Positions 7,128-14,086 of a DNA stretch of 38,413 bases are shown piece by piece. The stretch comes from a virus. Below the pieces are notes generated by a model. It made no database searches. It was not told the origin of the DNA and saw only the letters and a program-made list of their open reading frames with translations. Every line of letters begins with the position of its first letter. Positions within the stretch are counted from its first letter, which is position 1. Made by a program: the position numbers and the translations under genes. Where the stretch lies: IMG/VR virus record IMGVR_UViG_3300024999_000226, positions 1 to 38,413 of that record; one strand, written 5' to 3'.

Positions 7128-7418
7128 TTATTCTTCCTGCTCGATAATTCCAAATGCTCTTGCTACTGCCATTGGCTCCGGTTTCTTCCAGTTTTGAATG
7201 AAGCCAGTTTCAAGGTTGATGTCTAAAATCAGATAGTCGCCGTAATGTTCGCCCGGAAAGAACGTAGGAACATAGTCCTCATCAATTTGAGCTATCTCTT
7301 CTCCAGCGTGATTCTTGAGCGTGTAAATCCCTGAGTCACACACTTTGCAGTGAACCTCGACGCTCACCGCTTCAATCTCTTCAACTATTTTTCTTGGTAT
7401 CTTCATTTTCATCCCCAT
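7128..7418 (-). CDS. Hypothetical protein
   Basis: This ORF of up to 96 residues has three closely spaced in-frame ATGs (MGMKMK). GGGG before the third suggests translation may begin there. It contains VHCKVCDSGIYTL, and then a compact beta-rich sequence (GDYLILDINLETGFIQNWKKP). Function unknown. Confidence 0.65.
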   Translation of the reverse strand: MGMKMKIPRKIVEEIEAVSVEVHCKVCDSGIYTLKNHAGEEIAQIDEDYVPTFFPGEHYGDYLILDINLETGFIQNWKKPEPMAVARAFGIIEQEE

Positions 7419-7432
7419 AGCCCGTGGGCTGG

Positions 7433-8344
7433 TTAAACGGTCTTCTTCTTGGGTTGCTCAACTTTGATTCCGGTAATCTCTTCAAATATCTTTGCGTCGA
7501 AAAATGGAAGACCCAAGAAAGCGTCCTTAACGTCCTGGTTGGATTTCTCCCAATAACCCCTCCACGCCTCTTTGTATTCGAGCTTCTTCAAATACCCGCC
7601 CGTGGTTTGTGCGTGAGGATATTTGCTCTGCTCATCTGCGGTCATCTCGGACAGATAAACCCACTGAGTGAGGCAAGGGCCAATGCCGAGAACCTTCTGA
7701 ATTCGCGGGTCTGTCCGAGGCACTTTAGAGTTACGGTTGAACAGGCGAACGTTAGGGGTGTTGGTGTTGAATAGGCCGGAGTTCCAGTCGCCGGAGTTAC
7801 TGTTGCCGGAGTTACTGTTGCCGGAGTTCCTGTAGCCGGAGTTCCAGTCGCCGGAGTTACTGTTGCCGGAGTTACTGTTGCCGGAGTTCCTGTAGCCGGA
7901 GTTCCAGTCGCCGGAGTTACTGTGGCCGGAGTTCCAGTTGCCGCTGTTCCTGTGGCCGCTGTTCCAGTTGCCGCTGTTCCAGTTGCCGCTGTTACTGTGG
8001 CCGCTGTTCCAGTTGCCGCTGTTCCCCTTCCCAAGATTCTTTAGCTTGGCGACGAGGTGATACGGCAGTGCCTTGGCCCACTGTTCTGCGGCCTGTCGGT
8101 CGTCCTTCTTGGCGTTCTGAGTGTCTATGACGAATTGGTCTTCGTCCGGTAGATACTCGTATTTGTTGCACGCGTCCTCGTTGATCCCGAAGTGGCTGCA
8201 AATCGCGGCGTGACTGTCTGCCTTCTCAATTTTGTTGCCGCCCTTATCGAGCAACTTTCCGGCGTTGATTAGCTTTCGCGCCTCAACATCGAAATATTTG
8301 AATTCACCATCACCTTTGCTTACATACGAAAAGAACTTGCACAT
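7433..8344 (-). CDS. Asn-rich pentapeptide-repeat protein
   Basis: This 303-residue protein has three parts. The N-terminal globular domain (about 1-105; MCKFFSYVSKGDGEFKYF) is like those often attached to phage pentapeptide proteins. Next come about 18 tandem five-residue units (about 106-197) of the form N-S-G-N/H/D-W/S, e.g. NWNSGHSNSG, expected to fold as a right-handed beta-helix. A C-terminal domain (about 205-303, QKVLGIGPCLTQWVYLSEM) follows. Start ATG 8344 has AAGGAGTAAGTAAA upstream. Such proteins can mimic DNA or bind other proteins, and a host-takeover role is inference. The repeat DNA is nearly identical between units, pointing to recent expansion. Confidence 0.8.
   Translation of the reverse strand: MCKFFSYVSKGDGEFKYFDVEARKLINAGKLLDKGGNKIEKADSHAAICSHFGINEDACNKYEYLPDEDQFVIDTQNAKKDDRQAAEQWAKALPYHLVAKLKNLGKGNSGNWNSGHSNSGNWNSGNWNSGHRNSGNWNSGHSNSGDWNSGYRNSGNSNSGNSNSGDWNSGYRNSGNSNSGNSNSGDWNSGLFNTNTPNVRLFNRNSKVPRTDPRIQKVLGIGPCLTQWVYLSEMTADEQSKYPHAQTTGGYLKKLEYKEAWRGYWEKSNQDVKDAFLGLPFFDAKIFEEITGIKVEQPKKKTV
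7771..8030 (-). repeat. 15-nt tandem repeat coding for the pentapeptide units
   Basis: The region is built of 15-nt units (plus-strand core CCGGAGTTACTGTTG and variants). Within it, 60 nt are repeated perfectly head to tail (7801..7860 equals 7861..7920). Units change from CCGGAGTT to CCGCTGTT toward 8030. Phase is kept at multiples of 15, so copy number can change without a frameshift. Confidence 0.85.
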
Positions 8345-8391
8345 TTTACTTACTCCTTATGTTTGTTGTTTAAATCTCTCTTGCGGGGAGG

Positions 8392-8964
8392 TCAGAGCTT
8401 CTTGAACTCCACGACCCAGACGAACGGATTATCCGCCCAGGTCGAGCCGGGCTTCGCGAGGGAGTCCCAGAGACAGCCGAATGCAACTGTGTATGGATGG
8501 GTGCCTTGTGTTCGTGGACCACCGTCGCAAAGTCGCTGCTCTTTCCCGAGAGTGGGGCCGAACGGGATTACCCCTTCCGCCTTCGCGTCCTCTTCGCTGA
8601 TGTCCTGAAGCCTCTCCACGCGGACCCCGGTGATCTCCAGCGTGATCCGGGATTTGTGTCTGGGCATGTGAATGGAAGGAACCCACCCAAACTCGCCGTG
8701 AATAAATCGGTCGCCGAACCACCACCCCGTGCGCTCGCCCGAGTCGTCTTTGACGCCATCGGCACGATAGACCGTTGTGATGCCGTTGCCCTTAGTAAAG
8801 CCGAATGTCTCCCTGACCCAGAGCCGGTCTCCGGGCTGGCCGAAGGGGCATTGTGCCGGGTGAATTACGCTTGGCTTCACCACGCGTCTGGTTTGGACCT
8901 TCCAGCCTTCGAGAATCGCGCGGACCATCGAACCCGAAAAAAGAATCGGTTTTTCTCTGCTCAC
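8392..8964 (-). CDS. ASCH-domain protein
   Basis: This 190-residue protein starts at GTG 8964, overlapping the upstream stop as GTGA. It has the phage ASCH-type features: PILFSGSMVRAILEGWKVQTRRVVKP at the N-terminus (R-R after the substrate loop), PGDRLWVRETF in the middle, RITLEITGVRVERLQDISEEDAKAEG, and a final aromatic strand (FVWVVEF). ASCH domains belong to the PUA-like fold and are thought to bind RNA or modified nucleosides. The role here is open. The frame stays open upstream but there it only shadows the neighbouring gene. Confidence 0.75.
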   Translation of the reverse strand: MSREKPILFSGSMVRAILEGWKVQTRRVVKPSVIHPAQCPFGQPGDRLWVRETFGFTKGNGITTVYRADGVKDDSGERTGWWFGDRFIHGEFGWVPSIHMPRHKSRITLEITGVRVERLQDISEEDAKAEGVIPFGPTLGKEQRLCDGGPRTQGTHPYTVAFGCLWDSLAKPGSTWADNPFVWVVEFKKL

Positions 8965-9269
8965 GGAATTTTCCACCCATCCGCGAGGCTCATCACCACG
9001 GCGCAGACCACGGCTAGAGCGAAGAGGACCGGAAGGCGGGAGAGCCCCAGCGTGTGGCGGCGGAGGTCCACGGCGCCGACATTCATCTTGAGCTTGTAAG
9101 CCTCGATATCGGTAACGGTCCTGTGATCCGCACACCGGCTCTGATCCGACCTCTGGTAAACGAATTCCTTGCCGCACACCGCACACTTCCTGACGCGGCA
9201 AGACCAACACTCTCCATGCCTATTGTCAGAGGCCATCTTCACCCCGCACTTCACACATCGAACTGACAT
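8961..9269 (-). CDS. Zinc-ribbon protein with C-terminal membrane helix
   Basis: This 102-residue protein starts at ATG 9269 after AAAGGAGTTTTGAA. The N-terminal half has paired knuckles (CVKCGV, CWSCRVRKCAVC, then RCADH). The C-terminal 20 or so residues (LPVLFALAVVCAVVMSLADGW) form one membrane helix. A cytoplasmic metal domain anchored by a tail helix is the likely topology. Function unknown. Confidence 0.7.
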   Translation of the reverse strand: MSVRCVKCGVKMASDNRHGECWSCRVRKCAVCGKEFVYQRSDQSRCADHRTVTDIEAYKLKMNVGAVDLRRHTLGLSRLPVLFALAVVCAVVMSLADGWKIP

Positions 9270-9343
9270 TTCAAAACTCCTTTACTTGACTGATTAATTC
9301 AACAATCCTTATTTAAGAACTAAATATCCTCTGACGGCGCAGT

Positions 9344-9688
9344 TTAAACACCCACTGAGACGCACGAGGATTGCCCAGGCTGAATTTTCACCCCATTCTT
9401 CAAGGCCGAGGCCACATCGTCCAAACTTCTCGCAACGAACGCCAAACCGCCCGACCTCGAAACCGAGTCCAGGAACTCCCGCTGCTCCTCGCTCAGCCGT
9501 CCCTGTTGGGTCTTGATCTCGATTGCTAGGAACCGCCCATCTTTCAGAACCCCGATGATGTCCGAAATCCCCTTCCCAGAGTTCGACCGTCCACCGATCC
9601 CGCCTAGCTGAATCACCCGGTGGTAAATTCCGAGCGCATTCAGGTAATCTCGAATCTGCCTCTTGATCAGTCCCTCGGGTGTGGTCAT
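9344..9688 (-). CDS. VRR-NUC (PD-(D/E)XK) nuclease
   Basis: This 114-residue protein starts at ATG 9688, overlapping the stop of the HNH gene (ATGA). The VRR-NUC core is complete: PEGLIKRQIRDYLNALGI, GRSNSGKGISDIIGVL (Gly-rich turn and Asp) and FLAIEIKTQQGRLSEEQREFL (E-x-K catalytic pair plus downstream Gln). Stand-alone VRR-NUC proteins in phages are Holliday-junction or flap nucleases, often in the replication module as here. Confidence 0.85.
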   Translation of the reverse strand: MTTPEGLIKRQIRDYLNALGIYHRVIQLGGIGGRSNSGKGISDIIGVLKDGRFLAIEIKTQQGRLSEEQREFLDSVSRSGGLAFVARSLDDVASALKNGVKIQPGQSSCVSVGV

Positions 9689-9936
9689 CGGTAAATCCTC
9701 GGGCGCATTAGTTTCGAGCGGGGAATGATTCCCATCTCCCGGCAGAAGTCGAGTTCGTTCCAGTGAATTAGATCCGGCGAACGGTGCCCCGCGTGGCAGT
9801 CTACGCAGGCAAACTGGAGGTTCCGAACGTCGTCGATGAACTCCGGGTAAAGCTTCCGGTTCGCTTTGTGCTGCGGAAATTTGTGATGCCGCCCGACCAA
9901 GTAGATCGAATTGCAGATTTCGCATTTCAAAGCCAT
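9685..9936 (-). CDS. HNH-type nuclease, small
   Basis: This 83-residue protein starts at ATG 9936 after GGGAGGCCGC. The ligands and active-site layout of a compact HNH domain are visible: CEICNSIYLVGRHHKFPQH (C-x2-C then H-H), then VRNLQFACVDCHAGH (N, C-x2-C-H). It sits in an operon with VRR-NUC and the replication genes, so it is probably a resident phage gene, not a homing insertion. Confidence 0.8.
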   Translation of the reverse strand: MALKCEICNSIYLVGRHHKFPQHKANRKLYPEFIDDVRNLQFACVDCHAGHRSPDLIHWNELDFCREMGIIPRSKLMRPRIYR

Positions 9937-9970
9937 GCGGCCTCCCTGATGAGTTCCCAGTTGCGGTCGC

Positions 9971-10399
9971 TCATACCGCCTCAAACATTTCTTCATCGCT
10001 AACTGTCCACACGGGATAGTTGCGACGATCCGCTCTCCCGTTCGAGCACGAGCACTTGAACGCGAACGCTGAGCGATCGGTTTTCAACCTAGCCAGCACA
10101 ACTCCGGAGTCATAACAGCGGGAGCACACCGAGCGAATCGGCACGACCGGAGCAAATCGCTCTTTCTTCTGCCGGTTCCATGCGCGCTCTCTGGCCCTGG
10201 CGGCTTGCTCGCGAATCTCTGGCAGCAGAGGTGCCTGTCGAAGTTCCGAAATTAGGTAATCTACGATTCGGTTGAAATCCGCACTTTCGAGTGACCCCAC
10301 TTCTTTCCAAATCAGGTCCAGCCGTTCACTCGGATAGTGTGCTTTTCCAAAAGTGGTCATCAGCCGGTTCATCTGCGGAACAAAGTCTTCTCGATTCAC
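9971..10399 (-). CDS. Replication helper protein, possible helicase loader with zinc ribbon
   Basis: This 142-residue protein starts at GTG 10399, overlapping the upstream stop as GTGA. The N-terminal half (EDFVPQMNRLMTTFGKAHYP, then RIVDYLISELRQAPLLPEIREQA) resembles the helical G39P/loader fold, which meets the replicative helicase. The C-terminal half has CSRCYDSG and CSCSNGR, a zinc ribbon. Being directly downstream of the DnaD-like gene supports a role in origin melting or helicase loading. That function is inferred from fold and context, not motif proof. Confidence 0.55.
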   Translation of the reverse strand: MNREDFVPQMNRLMTTFGKAHYPSERLDLIWKEVGSLESADFNRIVDYLISELRQAPLLPEIREQAARARERAWNRQKKERFAPVVPIRSVCSRCYDSGVVLARLKTDRSAFAFKCSCSNGRADRRNYPVWTVSDEEMFEAV

Positions 10400-11304
10400 G
10401 CCACACCTCCGGCCAAGAATTTGGCCTCCCAATCTGAGTTGCCTTGATTTGTCGCTAACCGTGAGTCTTCTGTCTCGCCGAGCGCCTCGAGATGAGCAAA
10501 AGAGGCCTTGTCCTTCAGGCGCTCGAGATTCACATGGGCGGCAGGACTATAATTCTTGCTCGCCGTTTCTTTTCTAAATCCAGCCAGCGCATTCTTTACA
10601 CGCACCCAGCTCTTTATTTCTTTCTGCTGGTAGACCTGATAGAGCGGCACCTCGTCGCGGATCCAGTTCGGACCGCGCCCGTAATGCTTAAGCGTCTTCT
10701 CCCACTCCGCTTTGACCTCTGTCGGAATTCCAGACTGCGCCGGCCGGGGGTTTGACGGCGCTACAAGATTTTCATCAGTCGCCGTTTCCCCCACTCCCCC
10801 TTCTGCAGACGAAGAACTTCCTGATCCTGTTCCTGATCCTGTTCCTGATCCTTGTCCCATCGGGATCGGAGGGGGGGTGGGATGCGGATGGGATACCGAT
10901 GGGGTGTCGATGGGGTGGGTATCCCCTACATGTGAATCTTCTTTAGAAACAACGGTCCTAAACTCAGGAAGTGGTAACCCCATTGACCGCAGCTTCTCGG
11001 CGATGTTGCGATGATACTTGTTTGTCGGGGACAGCCGGCCAAGGGGGTCGCCGTATTGAAAGGGGACAAACCCAGGCAGGAATAGCCGGTCCTCGTCGAT
11101 TACGATAGCCTTGAAGTGCTTCGTCAGTTCTTCGAGCAACACCGCTTCGCCGATGTCGTTCGACATCTTGCGAACGCCAATCCGCCAGATCCCAATCGTG
11201 TCACACCGCTTGCAGAGATATTCCCATGCGCACTTCAAACGCGGCGGAAGTTCCAGGAACCAGTCCTGGTCGTAAAGTTCAGTATCAGTAAATCTTTTTG
11301 ACAT
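10396..11304 (-). CDS. DnaD-like phage replication initiator/organiser
   Basis: This 302-residue protein starts at ATG 11304 with a weak GAGAG upstream. The N-terminal domain (FTDTELYDQDWFLELPPRLKCAWEYLCKRCD, GIWRIGVRKMSNDIG) matches the winged-helix module of phage replisome organisers. A low-complexity linker rich in Pro/His then Gly/Ser/Thr follows (about 150-185). A helical C-terminal domain (SWVRVKNALAGFRKE) ends it. It is followed by a loader-like gene in GTGA overlap. The replication origin may lie in or near this gene, but I see no clear iterons. Confidence 0.65.
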   Translation of the reverse strand: MSKRFTDTELYDQDWFLELPPRLKCAWEYLCKRCDTIGIWRIGVRKMSNDIGEAVLLEELTKHFKAIVIDEDRLFLPGFVPFQYGDPLGRLSPTNKYHRNIAEKLRSMGLPLPEFRTVVSKEDSHVGDTHPIDTPSVSHPHPTPPPIPMGQGSGTGSGTGSGSSSSAEGGVGETATDENLVAPSNPRPAQSGIPTEVKAEWEKTLKHYGRGPNWIRDEVPLYQVYQQKEIKSWVRVKNALAGFRKETASKNYSPAAHVNLERLKDKASFAHLEALGETEDSRLATNQGNSDWEAKFLAGGVA

Positions 11305-11650
11305 ACTACTCTCGCTGTTTTGACCGCCGCAGATCCCCCAACCCCGGCGCTCTCTCTTGATGTGTGGGCGCACGTCCTGCGCTGCCCGAAAGGTAAACGG
11401 GTGTGCTAGGTCATGGCGACCCCCGAGCGGACGGCAAAGGGACTCCCGAAGTATTCCCGTAGTGGGACAGGCGAACGACGGCAAAAACACGCAATATTCG
11501 GCAATATGCGGCCAGGTGGGTTTAGGTGTGTGTTTTTGTGAAAAGTGCCTGAAAATGGCTGAAAAAGATGGTCGGGGCGGCGAGATTCGAACTCACGACC
11601 CTCTGCTCCCAAAGCAGAATTCCCCACACCAGTACACGGGAGAAATCGCC
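11305..11650. other. Non-coding attachment region between replication and integrase genes
   Basis: About 345 nt hold no convincing gene. Open frames on both strands here translate tRNA sequence or lack ribosome sites. The region contains the tRNA-like attP core (11569..11618). A close direct repeat of GCAATAT lies at about 11491..11511 (GCAATATTC and GCAATATGC), a possible integrase arm site. Confidence 0.6.
11569..11618 (-). other. attP core: 3' half of tRNA-Pro(UGG)
   Basis: Read on the minus strand, 11618..11602 forms a perfect anticodon arm (TCTGC, loop TTTGGGA, GCAGA) with anticodon TGG. A five-base variable loop, a T arm (GTGAG, TTCGAAT, CTCGC) and the 3' acceptor strand with discriminator and CCA (ending at 11569) follow. 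The 5' half of a tRNA is absent upstream (11619 onward). A tRNA 3' half lying 33 nt from the integrase end is the classic attP arrangement. Integration would restore the host tRNA-Pro(UGG). Confidence 0.85.
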
Positions 11651-12712
11651 TCATTTTATCAACTCCCGAAATTTTCCCGAATTGATGGAAACCACTTCGA
11701 GCATCTGGGAGGCTTTCAACTGCCCGTAAACTTCATCGAGCACCTGGAGGCTCATCCCCGTATACTTGGCTACCTTGACCGGCGCAACCCCCTGATCAAG
11801 CGCATTCCTGACAAAAGTATGCCGGAAATCGTGAAACCGTCCGGTAACCTTTGCCCTGCGCTTGCACGCCTTCCATGCGGTCTTGTTTGACGTGCTCGAG
11901 GATGCATGGTCATAACGAGACCTAAAAACATACTCACCCATGCCAGGCGTGATTCGTGACTTGAGCACATCGACGGCCTCGGGCGTCAAAGGGAAGGACC
12001 GCCCATAGCGCGTCTTCGTGTCCTCTGGAAGCAGGTTAATCACCCGCTCCTTGAGGTCCACCCTCGACCACTTGAGGTGCAGGATTTCGCCCTTTCGCAT
12101 ACCGGTGTGGATGGCCAGAACGATCTGATGATTCAGGTCCTTGCTTGCCGCCTTCAATAGCTTTCTGATCTCGGCGGTTGAGAACTCTTTCCCGGCCTGG
12201 GTCGGCAGATCCGGGTTTGCAATCTTAATCCGGCGCTTCACATAGCCGCGGTCAAATGCGTGCTTGAGAATCATCCGGAGGTATTTGTGATGATTGAGGA
12301 ACTTCATGGTCGGGCGCGTGGCCCGCTTGTCCGTTATGTACCGCTCCCAGTGGGTTTCGGTCACGTCGTCGATATAGGGACAGTTTACGTTGAACCACGG
12401 AACGAGGTGTTTCTCGATGTGTAATTCAGCGTTATTCAGCGTCTTCGGAGCGCGGTTGATCTTAGTGTCCAGCACCTCTTTGCCCACATCCGCAAACGTC
12501 TTGACGTGGCGCATGGGGTTCTTTCCGCCCGTCAGTATCTCCGCCTTGAGCCGCTCACCCTTTCGGATGGCGTCTTTGAGAGTGGTAACGTCGGGCCCGA
12601 GGCTCTTTTCCTGCTGGCCCACTCCCTTTCGAAAAAACGAGATGTAATATCGACCGCTCTCTGGATGACGTTTCAGCCATTCCGGGGCGTTCTCGACTGG
12701 AAGGAGTTTCAT
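11651..12712 (-). CDS. int: Tyrosine integrase
   Basis: This 353-residue site-specific recombinase has an N-terminal arm-binding/SAM-like part (TFADVGKEVLDTKI onward). The catalytic domain from about 185 has Arg in IHTGMRKGEIL, Lys in DTKTRYG, HDFRHT (His-x-x-Arg) and Tyr in LDEVYGQL. The usual second His/Trp of the LGH motif is replaced: the sequence reads KYTGMSL, with Met at that place. Its start shares a base with the excisionase stop (TAATG), and attP lies directly past its 3' end. Its position inside the early operon suggests it is made with the recombination genes. Confidence 0.93.
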   Translation of the reverse strand: MKLLPVENAPEWLKRHPESGRYYISFFRKGVGQQEKSLGPDVTTLKDAIRKGERLKAEILTGGKNPMRHVKTFADVGKEVLDTKINRAPKTLNNAELHIEKHLVPWFNVNCPYIDDVTETHWERYITDKRATRPTMKFLNHHKYLRMILKHAFDRGYVKRRIKIANPDLPTQAGKEFSTAEIRKLLKAASKDLNHQIVLAIHTGMRKGEILHLKWSRVDLKERVINLLPEDTKTRYGRSFPLTPEAVDVLKSRITPGMGEYVFRSRYDHASSSTSNKTAWKACKRRAKVTGRFHDFRHTFVRNALDQGVAPVKVAKYTGMSLQVLDEVYGQLKASQMLEVVSINSGKFRELIK

Positions 12713-12930
12713 TACCCGACCCTACGCTCCATTGTGATCTGAATGAATTTCCGAACGTCTTCTTCTCTGAACCTGACAAACCGGTTCCGCACCTTGAAGT
12801 AGGGCGGCGCACAACCGTCAACGATCCAGTGATTCAACGTGCTCACGGCAATTCCGAGCAACTCCGCTGCCTGCTTTTTACTGAGAAATCCGTCGAATGC
12901 TTCAATCTCAGCGGCTTTTAATTTTTTCAT
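12712..12930 (-). CDS. Excisionase / AlpA-like MerR-type HTH
   Basis: This 72-residue protein starts at ATG 12930 after GAGGGAAT. It contains the short winged HTH of helix-turn-helix family 17 (FLSKKQAAELLGIAVSTLNHWI, then PPYFKVRNRFVRFREEDVRKFI). Located immediately before int and overlapping it by one base, it is most simply the directionality factor. Confidence 0.8.
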   Translation of the reverse strand: MKKLKAAEIEAFDGFLSKKQAAELLGIAVSTLNHWIVDGCAPPYFKVRNRFVRFREEDVRKFIQITMERRVG

Positions 12931-12959
12931 ATTCCCTCTTCTCTCCATTCAAATTCTCA

Positions 12960-13043
12960 TCAATGCATTGAAAACAGGACTACCGTAAAGATCACGATTC
13001 CGAGGGCCAGGAGGCTGATCGATGCGATTCTGGTTTCGCTCAT
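12960..13043 (-). CDS. 27-residue single-span membrane peptide
   Basis: This very short ORF (MSETRIASISLLALGIVIF and onward) starts at ATG 13043 behind a strong GGAGGAGTC. It overlaps the stop of the zinc protein as ATGA. Nearly all of it is one hydrophobic helix. The good ribosome site and coupling argue that it is translated. Function unknown. Confidence 0.55.
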   Translation of the reverse strand: MSETRIASISLLALGIVIFTVVLFSMH

Positions 13044-13219
13044 GACTCCTCCCTGATCGCATCGGCCTTGGCTTCGGCGGCGCATTCCATCTTTTCCTTC
13101 GTGCAGCGTTCGCAAATGATACCAACACAGAAGCTGCACCCGACGTGGCCACATTTCAGGCATGCGACCGGCTCCCATCCTTCGCAGCTATGTTTTCGCG
13201 CCTCTGATTCGTAGTCCAT
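13040..13219 (-). CDS. Small zinc-ribbon protein (59 residues)
   Basis: It starts at ATG 13219 after GAGGTGACCC, 3 nt past the upstream stop. The sequence has ACLKCGHVGCSFC and ICERCTKEKMEC, a dense set of Cys pairs. The end is acidic/helical (AEAKADAIREES). It fills the gap between the coiled-coil recombination gene and the membrane peptide. Function unknown. Confidence 0.65.
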   Translation of the reverse strand: MDYESEARKHSCEGWEPVACLKCGHVGCSFCVGIICERCTKEKMECAAEAKADAIREES

Positions 13220-13222
13220 GGG

Positions 13223-14086
13223 TCACCTCGCCACGACTTCCTGAGTGCTCCAGATCTTCACCCCAGGAATTTCCCGGGCACCGCTCTTGACGGCCTTCGT
13301 GATCGCCGGCTCGTTGATGATCCAGAATATTGCTGGAACCTTCGCCGAATCTTGGATCTCGTAATGCCAGACGGTCGTCGAGTTTTTCGGCCGGGACGCC
13401 TCAAGCGCTTTTTCCTGCGCCCTCCGGGCCCGCTCGCGCTCATCCGCTTCGCGCTGAAACCTTGCCTCTTGCTCCAGTCGCTCGCGCTCAAGGCGCTCCG
13501 AGATCAATCGCTGTTCTTCGATGGCTGCCAGTCGTGCTGCTTCAGCCTGTTCGGCGGCGACTCGCTCGGCCTCTGGATCATTGGCTCCGAAGGCGGCCAG
13601 TGCCTCGGCTTCTTCCTTTGCGGCTCGCTCTGTCTCGATGCGCTTGGCTTCGGCTACTTCGCGCGCCTTCTTTTCCTCGGCCTCGCGCTTGGCTCTGGCC
13701 TCTGCCTCGATCTTCTGGCGTTCTTCGGCTGCCTTGCGCTCGATCTCCCGGGCTTCAGCCTCAATCCGCTTCTGTTCCTCGACGCGAGCCTTCTCAGCCG
13801 CCGCAGCGTACTCGCCCATCTTGCCCTTTACGAACTTCTCGGCTTCCAGGAGCGGGGCCTCAATGCTTTCGGCGTAATCCCTGATCTGTTTTATCCGGTC
13901 ATTGAGTGGACGGGTGGCATCGAGCCGCTTCACTTCAATGACTCTCTTGAGAGCCACGATCTTCTTCAGGGTATCGCGAGCAATTTCATTGCTCTTGATG
14001 TCCGTCACCGTGATTTGAGTCACGGGCGAAACGAACAGGGTTACTTCGGCTTTCAAACTGTCGAAGGTTTCAAGTTCGGTGCTCAT
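13223..14086 (-). CDS. Coiled-coil recombination-associated protein
   Basis: This 287-residue protein has a helical N-terminal region (KKIVALKRVIEVKRLDATRPLNDRIKQI). A very long charged coiled coil (about 95-225, Glu/Ala/Arg/Lys heptads) follows. The C-terminal domain (STTVWHYEIQDSAKVP, IKIWSTQEV-like end) recurs in phage proteins beside annealing proteins. It overlaps the upstream gene (ATGA). I infer a partner of the annealing protein at 14083..15021. No enzyme motif is visible. Confidence 0.6.
   Translation of the reverse strand: MSTELETFDSLKAEVTLFVSPVTQITVTDIKSNEIARDTLKKIVALKRVIEVKRLDATRPLNDRIKQIRDYAESIEAPLLEAEKFVKGKMGEYAAAAEKARVEEQKRIEAEAREIERKAAEERQKIEAEARAKREAEEKKAREVAEAKRIETERAAKEEAEALAAFGANDPEAERVAAEQAEAARLAAIEEQRLISERLERERLEQEARFQREADERERARRAQEKALEASRPKNSTTVWHYEIQDSAKVPAIFWIINEPAITKAVKSGAREIPGVKIWSTQEVVAR

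Noticed and set aside
7771-8030. Regular repeats resembling a CRISPR array
   Set aside because: Units are 15 nt, contiguous, without unique spacers, and code in frame for pentapeptides.
8965-9210. N-terminal extension of the ASCH protein
   Set aside because: The frame is open but overlaps the membrane zinc-ribbon gene, is Arg/Pro-rich, and the GTG at 8964 sits in a GTGA overlap.
11357-11890. Open frames on both strands through 11.4-11.9 kb
   Set aside because: They translate the tRNA 3' half (giving the well-known RGGEIRTHD and GREFESRRPD strings) and the antisense of int; no ribosome site.
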